The notes under the pieces: model-generated
Database searches by the model: none
The model's input: the letters and a program-made list of their open reading frames with translations, nothing else
Told to the model about the DNA's origin: nothing
In this document: piece by piece, positions 1 to 11,900 of the stretch
Position numbering within the stretch: the first letter of the stretch is position 1
Layout: each line of letters opens with the position of its first letter
Origin: Lumbricus terrestris
Lineage: Eukaryota; Annelida; Clitellata; Crassiclitellata; Lumbricidae
DNA: 64,000 bases
Assembly (NCBI GenBank): GCA_949752735.1
Contig: OX457051.1
Location: forward strand, 1,364,501 to 1,428,500
Direction: 5' to 3'
Position numbers and translations under genes: made by a program

Positions 1-189
1 TTGTATTTTATAGGTTTAGATATAATATATAAGCTTACGGCGTATACGCGACCCGTTTCATCCTCGCGTGTTCTGCATAATTAGTTTTCCAATCTCTCGA
101 CCCCATAGCACAGATATTTCTGTCTACAAAACTTATAAGGATAGAGACAAAAGATTACCAGACTGTAAAACAGCGCGACTATAATTATA

Positions 190-440
190 CGATCTCGGCC
201 TTCTGAACGTTGGTCTTGTTTCGGATTAGCTTTGGTGTTCCGTTGGCTTTTCTCGCGTGCACTCGGCATCGGCTCAATAGCCGAAAGTTACCAGTAAAGA
301 GACTTGGAATAATAATTATTCGAGTCTTTCTCACCGGTCTAAAGACACAATGAAAGTCTGTAAAAATGGACTATTTTCTTGTTCTCTTATAGACTGTATT
401 CGCAAAGCTTTGTCTCACATTTAGCTTAGATAACTCAATT
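190..440 (+). promoter_or_regulatory. Conserved 5' flank of channel gene copy 1
   Basis: This block aligns with 39195-39430 upstream of channel copy 2. Shared stretches include CATCGGCTCAATAG, CGAAAGTTACCAGTAAAG, ATTCGAGTCTTT and ATTTTCTTGTTC. Sequence left of it does not align between the copies. It probably holds the promoter and/or a 5' noncoding exon. A conserved GTAAAG inside it could be a splice donor, because both copies have a good acceptor (CAG) just before the first coding exon. No TATA box or start site can be placed with confidence. Confidence 0.5.
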
Positions 441-495
441 TTTAACACGCAATGAACGATAGCTCTTTATTTTCAATATGCAGATAAAACTAAAG

Positions 496-1081
496 ATGAG
501 TCATCCATTCACGATCGAATACATGATGGAGGGCGACATGTATTCAACTGAGATCGAAGATAGTGGTAGAAGAAAGAAAGAAAATCAAGAGAAGTCAGTG
601 GAAGGAAAAGAGCAGCTGACCAGTCGAAAACCCAGTTCAGGTATTTGCGATGTAAATGCGGTAAATGACGGATGCCATACCAATCCAAGTGACAAAAATC
701 TGGAAGCCATAGAAGAGGTAAGAGTGGAGATGAATGCAGCCATCACAGATGATGAGAAAGTGAGTTTCTTCACGATCCTGAGAATGGGAATGAAACGTCA
801 GATGAAAATCTTTGCCAATGAAGCAGCCATTGTGGGTTTGTCTCATCTGGTCAAACCATCGAACCACAAAATTGGTTCCATCATCCGTAAGGTTGTGTGG
901 ACGATGCTTCTACTGTTTGGAACAGGTTTCATGGTTTATCAGATCTACGATCGCATATCTTATTATCAGACATATCCAACCATAGTCGACTATCGAGTGG
1001 CTTACAACCGATCTCTACGCTTTCCTACGGTGACCATCTGTCCCGAGTTTATTGTAAGCAGAAAAGGACTCCTGTCACTGG
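496..1081 (+). CDS. Channel copy 1, exon 1 (N-tail, TM1, FPTVTIC)
   Basis: The exon starts at the ATG after ...CAG|ATAAAACTAAAG and ends at the donor G|GTAACT (phase 1). It encodes a charged N-terminal tail and the conserved pre-TM1 segment ([16 protein letters not shown]), which matches the place of the family's HG-containing gating region. TM1 (about residues 131-152) and FPTVTIC follow. The same exon in copy 2 is 9 nt longer. Confidence 0.92.
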
Positions 1082-2309
1082 GTAACTCAATTAAGTTTGC
1101 CTTTTCATTTAAATTCAAGAGCCATTTGAACCAGTTAAAACGTTTTGTTGTATTTGCATGCCTGTTATAACAACAGTTGCTGGCATTATGTTAAAGCATC
1201 AAACATAAACAATAACATGTTTTATTCGGAAACCAACATAATTATCGCGCCCTTAGAATTATATAGTTCTATGCCCACTTTTTTGAAAAATCAACCTAAC
1301 TCTATATCCGTTATGGCGGTGACATGGGCTATGTCCTCAGCCGTCTAGCTTAACTGGAAACGCTTTGTAAAGCTCATATGCCAGTTCAAAATAGTTCTAT
1401 GTCCATAAATTTGGAAGGTTTTTCAAGTCTATAGAGGCACATGTCCACAACCAATAGAAAGTGTAATTTGTGTCACGTGGTTGTTTGGTGACATGGGCTA
1501 TGTCCTCAAAAATAGCAGCGATTTATGGATGTGTGATATATTTCTATACAGCGTTATGTCCATGGCCAATAGCAGTGAGAGATTAGAACACGTGACCCGA
1601 ACAGGGTCACGTGTTGTTGATTTAAGTAATGGTGACGCTTAGGCAACTTGCAAAAAAACCGAAATGTAGACGATTGTTTTAACCGGCAGTGCGAATCTAA
1701 GGTTAAAACGATAGCTTTTAAGAAATATAATAGTATTCTGTGAAAAAGTTCAAGCCAAACGGAAATATGACAGTACGACGTGGCTTCAAAATTGTTGCGT
1801 AACAGAGTTGCTAGTGGACATAGTACGCAATCGTATAGTTTTTGTGTGTCCATTACTAATGCTATACTGCTCTATGTCCAAAAATTGTCACCCCTGCCAT
1901 ATTTATATATAAATTACTCATATTTAATTTAAATTATGATCAAAATAAATATTATGATCATACTATGAAAAAACAGTGTTGTCCGAAAATGTAAATTTAA
2001 TCGCCATCAATGAAACAAGGAAAAACATTTTCGTCACCAAATCTTAAAATTCGTTTTTCTCAGTTTCGCAAAAAGTGGACATAGAACTATGTAGTTCTAG
2101 GGGCACGTTATGCAGGTCGCACCAACCTCAAACTGTTCTTTGAGATGTGGAGCAAGCGAGGAAGTGTTAGTCTGGCATCCGCATTTACAGAATAGGCAGG
2201 ATGAGAGTGACGATCATTCGGATGGCTGACCAGGAGGGAGTTACAGTAATCTATTCGGGAGCAGTCGAATGCATGTATCAATGTCATCGAGTTATAAACA
2301 TAGGAAGAG

Positions 2310-2353
<44 letters not shown>

Positions 2354-2808
2354 GGATGGATGGATGGATGGATGGATGGATGGATGGATGGATGGATGGA
2401 TGGATGGATGGATGGATGGTTGGATGGATGGATGGATGGATGGATGGATGGATGGATGGATGGATGGATGGATGGATGGATGGATGGATGGATGGATGGA
2501 TGGATGGATGGATGGATGGATGGATGGATGGATGGATGGATGGATGGATGGATGGATGGATGGATGGATGGATGGATGGATGGATGGATGGATGGATGGA
2601 TGGATGGATGGATGGATGGATGGATGGATGGATGGATGGATGGATGGATGGATGGATGGATGGATGGATGGATGGATGGATGGATGGATGGATGGATGGA
2701 TGGATGGATGGATGGATGGATGGATGGATGGATGGATGGATGGATGGATGGATGGATGGATGGATGGATGGATAGATGGATGGATGGATGGATGGATATA
2801 TAATTATT

Positions 2809-2882
<74 letters not shown>

Positions 2883-2907
2883 CATAGATACATAGATACA
2901 TAGATAC

Positions 2908-2954
<47 letters not shown>

Positions 2955-5900
2955 TAGGGAGAGAGAGAGACAAAACGTCAGATTGCTCCAAGCCGTCTCA
3001 GGTGAAACTAAAAGGAACGAGTAAGATTGGCAACGTGTTCAGAAAAGGTGTGTGTGTGTATGTGCAGTCGAGAATGACGCGAAGATCAGTGGCGGCGCCA
3101 GGATTTCAGTTTCGGGGGGCTAAAGCCCCGCTTCGAAAATTTTCCATTTTCGCCACCAAAATTTATAACGACCTTTTTTTAGTCGTCAGCCGACCGAAAA
3201 TCGTGATTTTTCGATGTAAACAGTTCGAATGGCCCTTTTTAAGAGGGGGCTGAGCCTCTTGCAGGGGGGCTTAGTCCCCCCCAGACTCTCCTAGCGCCGC
3301 CACTGGCGAAGATCACGGACACTGGAGTGGAAGATGAAAGACGGGAATCTTTCAGCAACAAGGGAAAAGTTGCGTTTGAGAAATTACTGTTGGCGATTGA
3401 CAAACCATAGTATGATCTATATGCTGGATTTCAGTGGTGGTGGTATTTGCAGTTTGAGCGACGGTTGGAATACATCCGGGGGCGTAAGTCTCGAGAGAGA
3501 GAGTGTATCAAAATGCGAGCAGCAATACAAGTTGAGCAAAGGGAGGACGACCCCTTTAGGTTTCTGTGTGCAACTAGCTTCTATTATCTCACTGACTCCT
3601 ATTAATCGTTTGTATTATCATTTTGATATTTTGATAACCGAATAAATAAATAAATGAATTACAAAAGATGTCTCGAGGTCCTGTAGTACGATTTCATCGT
3701 GAACCATGCTAATGGCAACAGAAACATCGAAAAGAGTCAGCACCATTGTCAGTGAAAGATACAGGAACGGTGTTTAAAAAACCTCAAGAACCCACCTTGG
3801 AGATGATGCTCTAACAGACCACAATCTGTTAGTTATCATTTTCAACTTAAGTTTGTTCAGTTGGTAGTTAAGTTTAATTAAGATTACTGCATAACTTGTA
3901 AATGTAAAGCGCAGTGCGTCTTGCAGGCGTTTAATTAAAGAAAAGATATTATTTAAAAAATAAAGGGTGGCTGAAAGAAAATGGAATAAAAAAGAATAAT
4001 GTTGAAGAGTAAAAGTAGCGAACTATCAGAAAAGTTAGATGAAAAGGCCGAGGAGATAATTTTGCAAGTACGACAGAAGAAAGATGGAGGAAACTGAAGG
4101 AGATTGTGACTGAAGAGGCGACAAAGGTTTTAGGTTCCCGGATGGGCATGGAACCTGGAGGAGAAGGAAATGGGTAACATAGAACGTGATGGATTACATG
4201 GGAGAAAGAAAATGAAAGCACCAGAGTACCGAAGAGTCAAAGAAAGAATACAGAGGACTAAACAGTCAATTAAGAGGAAGTTATAGGGCTGGACGATGAC
4301 TTCTTGTTCGTTCCTATACCAGCTCTGTCGTTCTCTTTCGGCCTTTAGCAGAAGTATTCCTTCTTCTGTAGCGGGATTGGTGGAGGAGGCCATTGGTGGT
4401 TGATACAGCTCCTCAATTATACAGAACAAGACTTTTTCCGAGTGGTGTCCAACACTTTGAATCCTGTATCTTGCCCGAGCTACGCTTTCTATCTTGGAAT
4501 AAAATTCAGCTACAATGTAAAGCCTATAGGCTTAGGCAATGCGTTGTAGCCGTGACTGGTGCTGGGGTCACTTCTGAGTAGTAGGCCTACCGCTATGTAC
4601 ATGTAAGTATTCAGAATGAATGAACAAAGGTGTTAATGTTACTCTCATTTTGTCGTATGATATCATAGTAGCTTACTTTCTATTCTCCTTAATATGGTTT
4701 CCTTAAGGAGAAACGATGAGTTTGAAGTATGGATATAAATGTTTCAGGTCCTCAGGTACAAAACTTCGCTTCAGTCCGTTACCCGCCTGTGTGGGGTGTC
4801 GGGTTAGATAACGGGACAGCAAGAATGAACTTTCCGCTGTCGATTGCAGACTGGTCGTCGGTCTACGATGTTATAAACGTAAAGATGAAAGATTCGATAC
4901 TCGCGGTAAGACTATGGAGATTACATTACGTAAGTTTATTATGGCACTGAATTGCATTGTGTCTCTTATATGGCAAGACATGCCGCCGCATTACGCGAAT
5001 CGTATAAAACAACCTATCTATCCATTAATTTTGCCTTTATTTCTTCCAATTGCCGGACACAAATGGAAATTATTACGTAGTGTTTTTACACTCATGAAAC
5101 TGGCATTAATTGATAAACAATGTGCAGGTCAGAAGACCTTAATATATATAATAGGGTAGTTTAATTCAGGATAAGTTTTTATATGGGATTCAATCGATGA
5201 CATTCTGGTAGTCTTTTGCCTTGGGAGAGAAGTCATTACGGAATCCAGGACCAGGGCTTTTTCTAACGTGCAGTTCTACACAAAATCTGCACTTGTAAAT
5301 GCATTTGTGCAGTTGTAAAACCAGTTATGTGCAGTTGAAAACAGAAAAAGATAATTGGTTTTGCACGAGAGAAGAAGTACATGTGCAATGAAAAATAAGC
5401 AGGAAGGTAAAATAATTTTTTTAAGTTAACGACTAAAAAAGGTCATCGGGTTTTCTGTCGCCGACTTGTGACATTTGGGAAAATTTTTCGAAACGACGAG
5501 CAATTTTCGCCAAACAAAGCCGCAATAAATTTTTTCCTTGCTGTGCAGTTCTAAAAAATTTCTTTAAAAGCCCTGTCCAGAACGTCACCGATATCCATGG
5601 ATCGTAGGTCGGCTGTGTTGAAGGAACGTTCTATGAATATTCATTTAGACGAAGCGCTCTCTAGTCCGGGCTTTGAACAGCGGCCTCGTCAGCCACATTC
5701 TGTCGGTGGAATATTGAATACGCTATAGGGCCTACCTCGAACAGTCCAAGTCTATGATTTAAAAACTACCGAGAAAAGTCTTATTAAAGAAAAGTCAAAC
5801 TTTGGTAGTACATAAAAAGTTCATAGACTGTTGAGTAGGGTGGTCCAAAAAAATAAAATTCAAGCTAGATACCAAGGCGCCCTCTCAGTTTGTTAGACCT

Positions 5901-8900
5901 GTCAATAGTATTATTGAGACCAAATTTCAGCTTCCCAGTCCAACTGGAAGGCGGTGCTCAACGACATCGAAATATTTCCATGTAGTTGTATTAGCAAGAA
6001 ATCTTGATGCCTTTTAGCTTGATCAAAAACCTCAACCCTTGTCATGTAGATGAACTTGAAACAGATTCTATTGCACTATCATACTTATTACAGTCAGTGC
6101 TAGCTACTTGACAGCTGTTTAGCCATCAATTGACAAGTGCATTTTGATAGCAATAACACTCCAGGTGATCTGATCATGAAGCATTGAGATTGTTGGTCAC
6201 AATTACTGCAGCGCTTATGTGCGATCCTTTTGTCCTGCCATTTTCACGGAAAACCATTCATATGGAGTGCTTAAGAAGCCAAGATGGAGCATGCTGAAGC
6301 TGTAAGATCTGAATTTGTACCAAATTAACCACTTGCAGTACACTGGAAATGTTGACCGCCTGTGAGTGCTCGTTTCAGGTGATGGTGTCGCTAAACTCTT
6401 TGGTATGCCCAAATGTCCCACCATGACAGGATATAATTTAAATCCAAGGTCATTCATCATCTTCTGAAGTTATTGAGACTCGCTGATAATGGCTAAGACT
6501 TGATCTTTGACACAACACCGGACGGTTTAGTGAAGTGTACGTTTTTCGGGAAAACAGGATATGTAAAATGTTCCTGAGGTTGGCCTGCTGTCGTCATTGT
6601 GATGGAGTTGATTTAAGCCAAAATCTTCATCTTGTCTTGTTGTCTATCTAATCCAAAATAGAATCCAATCTTAAAGAGATTTAAAGCTGTGTGTGATGGT
6701 GTGGCACGTGACAACATCCGAGTACTGGAAGTCGTATCCGCTACTGAAGCCTCCCATGAGAGAGCGATCAGTTTCATCAAGTAGACTGCTGAAATTAAAG
6801 TCAATTTCAGAGACGACTACCAAGAAGTCATTGAGGTGTAAATGGTTGTCATTGGAAGTCAGCCCTCAATAAGAAACTGGAGAGTCCAACTTACCATGCA
6901 CGTTGAATGGCCAGGTTACTGCATATCATCAAAATAATTGTACGATTTAGCAATCAACGTGAAGTATTCAATCTAAGGGAAAAGAAAAACTCAGATTCAT
7001 CCTTTTGTGTGATTGGGTGCCCTCCTTCACTCAAAGGCATCCTCCTGCTGCTGAAACTCCAGGACAAGATCTGTAAATTTTGATTGATATAGAACTTTTG
7101 ATTCAGGTGACTATTATTTGTAGGAGCTCAACGTTGCTGCCATGATGTTCTAGAAAATTATCAATACTTAGTGCCTTTCAGATGAGGCTGAATGTCTTGA
7201 CACTGTTATGCTGCCATCTGCCTGATATGGTTCGGATAAGGTGACGATTTTTACGGAATGGCTGCAAATCCTAGTGAAAGGATGTTGACAGTAGTGCTGC
7301 GATACAGAAGGACGGGGATTGCCTGGGCGAGTTTGCAACCCAGTGAACACTGACACTACTGCCACGCCTGAAATTTGGTGATTCTTTTTTATACTTACAC
7401 CAGTGCAATAGCCTGACGATGATGATTATCAGCAGGGTAGAGGCTGAAGTCAGCAATTGAGAGTGGTAAACGACATGGCTGTGAGAAGTGTGAAGTTGTT
7501 CAAGGAATTAAACTGACTCATCACTGATGAAATAGAAAGCAGTATTTTCTCCAAGTGGTTGAGGCAAATAGAAAAGCTGTCCCCACTCAATCAACAAAGA
7601 AATATGCTGTTGACACTGTGCTTGCAAAGCCTTCTACAGTGTAGACGTCATCGTATGTTTGGAGTCATAAAACGAGAACAACAGACGTTCGTAGATTTAA
7701 CGATGTTTTTGACATTTTTTGACATTTTCAATATTTAAAACCTACTGAAATTTTATATTTCAAGCTCACCAATTGTTTAAGTGTCACACATATTGTCATG
7801 TTACAGTAATGTATGATCTATCTTGAAATAAAGCACAATTGTATTGAAAAATATGCTCAACACATTTATTTCTACAATTAACGTCTTTTCATTGGCCCAT
7901 GCAAAGTAAGACAGTCGTTGAGCACCGCCTTCTAGTTGGAATAGGATGCTGAAATTTTGTTTCAATAATACTATTGATAAGTCTAACAAACTGGGAGGGC
8001 GCCCTGGTTTTTAGCTTGAACTTTATTTTTTTACCATGTATCTGTGAACCACACTACTGTTGAGTCTATGTCTCCATGAGCTATTGTTTGCTTTGTTATA
8101 GACTCCTCTTTTCCTCAATACACAGCCCCACGAATAATCTATATCAACTCTAGCTCAGCTGCTTCTCCTCGACATTGAATACTCTCAACTGTATGTACCA
8201 CGATTCCTATGGCAGAAAAAAAAACCTGCGCCAACTGAGAAATTCCGCGGCATCCAGGCGAAGTCCCAACACTGTTGTCAAGTCAAATGGACTCTACACG
8301 CTAAATCGCAACCAGATATGATATTAGATTTCAAGTAAAAATACTATCTTTAATTTGTGAAATCTTCAGTAATAAAAGCAGAAATTATATTCGAATATTT
8401 CAAGTCATTAAATAATAAATCATTATTATTTCAGTGTACGTTTGGAGATCAACCCTGCCATTCAAGCGATGCTATTAAAGAGACAATGACTGCTTTCGGA
8501 TATTGTTCATCGTTCAACCCAGGTAAGTTTGAAAACTCGAAGAATTATGCAAGCTTCAAAAAGTGTTGTGAAATGGCTGTAAAGTAATAAACACCAGTGG
8601 CTGTAATATATACATGTAACCAATTTCGATCTCTTACCGTTGAAAGTCTATTACATAGTAACAGAGGTTAGGACGGTTACAGGTGCATTCATATAATTAT
8701 GTGAAACCTAAATATGCCATTTTGTGCAGAAATGAATGCTGAAAATGAATGCTAGATTCATTGGTGTAGGCTATTATAAGTTACGATGTCTCAAACCAGT
8801 GGCGTAGCCAGCAATTTTTGATGGGGGGGTTTAAGGCCGGAAACCCTGTTTTTTGCTATTTTTTCTTACTTAAATTTAAAAATAACCTTAAAAACCTTTT

Positions 8901-11900
8901 TCCAGAGCCAATGGGGGAGGGGTTTAACCCCCGAAACCCCCTGCCTACGCCACTGTCTCAAACTATGACTACTTTCAAAATCCAGAGGAGTAGTAACCAC
9001 CTTTTGGTAGTCCATGTCGCAAAAAAGCTCGGGTTATGGCGGTATCATGGCGCTCAGCTTTTTTATTTTAAAGAGTTCAATTTTGTTTTGTATCTGCATA
9101 CAATAAATTTAATAGCACAGAATTTAATATTTTCCATTCCATCGTAAGTAAATTGCTGTACGATTTTAAGACAAATCTTCTTTGGGGCCGTCCATAAAGT
9201 ACGTCACGCTATTTTTGACCATTTTTTAACCCCCCCCCCCTCACCCCTGTCACAAACTGTCACAAATCTCGGACCCCCCCCTAAAGTACGTCACACTTTC
9301 GAACAATTTTTTAAACATAACCATTTACCTAACCCTCTAAACCCTAGGATACTATCCCTAATCCCTCTGATAGTGACGTGTGTCCCTAAACGCTTTGATA
9401 GTGACGGGAAGTCAACTTTTATCCCGCCAGGCCGGGTGTTAGACACGCCTGGCCGGGCCGGTGTCATGAAACGGAGTATCCCCCCTGAAAGCTATCCGGT
9501 GGGATGAATTAATCTATCCCCCCGGGTGGAATTAACCGGTCTATACTATCCGGGGGGATAAACCATTCTATCCCCTTTTTTGAAAAATGAGCATAATAAA
9601 AAAAATTATGCTGTAATCAAAATTTAAAGTGACTCTAATTGTTTTAAGTGTCCTAAGCAATGCTCAGATAAAGGCAACTCGAATTTATTTAGTGACTCTG
9701 AGTGTTTTTAAGTGTTTTAAAAGTTTTAAGTGCTCTAAAAACAGGGAAAAGAAATTATAAAGTAAGAATAAACATACTTGTTAGTGTCATTGTTCAACAT
9801 AAAGCAGATGAAAATTAATTTGCCCAAAAAAATACACGCGGAAGCGGTTTTTTCGACTTCTTGTAATTTGGGGGGATACAATTAATACGGGGGATACTCT
9901 ATTTCGTGACACCGGGTCGGATTTTAGGTACTAAGAACAAAAAATAAATAAGAATTTAAAAAATAAATGTGTGACGTCACACATGGCCTGACCCCTCCCC
10001 CTGTCACAAACTGTCACACTTTCCTACACCTTCTCCCCCCTGGAGCGTGACGTACTTTATGGACGGCCCCTTAGATTTATCTCATGAATTTAAGGTATAG
10101 CGAATTACGTGACGACCCAGCCTGGAGCCAATCATGGTCTTCGTCTTGTGCTGTGGGTCAACCAATCGGATTGTGTCATTCCAGTGACTCCAGGTGTTGG
10201 ATTCAAGGTAAGCCTAAGATGTAAAGCAATTTTTAAACGATTGTTGTGCAATCTATTCTTATTTATGAAAGTCTTTGAACTAACTCTGACCAACCTTCCT
10301 CGGTCCTTCCAAGGCCTAAATGGACTTTCAAAAGAGACACATTGGATGACTCGACATAATTATAACCTATATATTAAACTTTATTAACAATATTAAATTT
10401 ATCAAGTTCCTACTTCTGAAAATAAAGCGTTATTGGCTATATATCAACTAACGAAGAAAAATAATATAAAACTATCCGTTGGAAAGTATGAAAAACATGT
10501 AACTTCGTACAGTCTCATCAGAAAAATTTCTTAAAGTGTAGCCTACGTTGACCAGCACCGAAATAGGAAAATACCTAAAATTCAAATCTACTGAGAATAT
10601 TTAAAACACTGAAATAGAAAAAATACCTAAAATTGCAATCTCATTAGAATATTGAAAACATATTCTTATAGTATTCGAAGATTTTCTTGCATGCTTCCAT
10701 CTCACATATAATTATATAAGATCCTGTATTTTATACTTGCAAATCCTTACTTAGATCGCTTTAGTCTCGTATTTTTCTATTCTGTTCTATTCTTTTATAT
10801 TCTATTCTATTTTGGGATTTATAAAGCGCCTCTCACAGTACAAACTAGTCAGAGGCGCTTTCAATGCGATGAAATCCTGAAAAAGCGTCTTAAGACAACG
10901 GGCAGAAAAAGTAAAACCTGGAGATAAAATCTGAGCACAAATAATAGTAGGAACGCCATTCCACAGTAGAGGGCAGACAGAAGAAAAGGCGCGATGTTGG
11001 GCTGTGGCAGTCCGAGATCGTGGTACAAGAAGATCATGGCGGTCTAAAGAGCGGAGAGGACGTCCAGCGGTAGCTGAGAAAGGCTTCCTAATAGGATCAC
11101 AAAGGCAGCTAGACGCTTGTCCCAAAAACATCTTATATGTAAGAAAAAAGAATTTTATATTGAATTCGGGCAGTCAAAGGAAGCCAGTGAAGGTGCTCAG
11201 TCATGAAAGTAGAAATGTGAGAGAAACGAGGGAGGCGGGCAATCAAACGAGTAGATGCAATAAGTACCGATTGGAGTGCATCTAGGCGGAGTTTAGTTGG
11301 GCCGCTGAGTAATGAATTACAGTAGTCACTACGAGAATAGACGAAGGCATGAACCATAGAAGAAAAAATCGACAAGGGGACAGATCGTCGAATGGCACGT
11401 AAACGTCGCAGATGATAGAAGCTGGACCGATAAATAATAGCAATAATGTGTAGAGAAGGAAAGAGTATTGTCAATAGTGACCATAACCATAACCATAACC
11501 ATCAATTTTATTGCACCAATATAACAAAAACATTTTTACAAAGTATATATACATAACAGTTGGTTACAACCGGAAACCCAGAAGGGATTAGAAGATCCCA
11601 CTGGTAGGGCTACCTATATGCACGCTTACATATTCAAGATGGTAGATAGGCAAGTATACACATGACGCAGTCTTAACTAAAAGTATAAACATTCACAGAC
11701 AAGACAACATGGTGTTGTTAAGCTATCAAACCTTAACTAAGAAAAGGAATAAAACGAAATAAACCTTAACTAGAAAGAAAAAGAAAAGTTGAGAAAGATT
11801 AGAATAGTAGTGCTGTTATTGCATATGGGGGAGTAGTCAGAGTGAAGATAAAGAGTGGAGTTACTACTTCAGTCCAGTTAACCACGAACGTAATTGATGC

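Noticed and set aside
81..269. 62-codon open frame on the - strand left of the channel gene
   Set aside because: No similarity to the homologous region of copy 2 and no recognisable features.
478..495. Upstream in-frame ATG (MQIKLK) as the channel start
   Set aside because: Copy 2 has TTG at this place and both copies have a CAG acceptor here, so the ATG at 496 is the shared start.
2284..2991. Long open frames (HPSI and MDGW repeats) across the GATG array
   Set aside because: A 4-bp repeat gives open frames on both strands automatically; no gene context.
11478..11505. CCATAA repeats as interstitial telomere-like sequence
   Set aside because: They are the tail of LINE B; the same tail occurs at 46130-46153 after the same 3' UTR.
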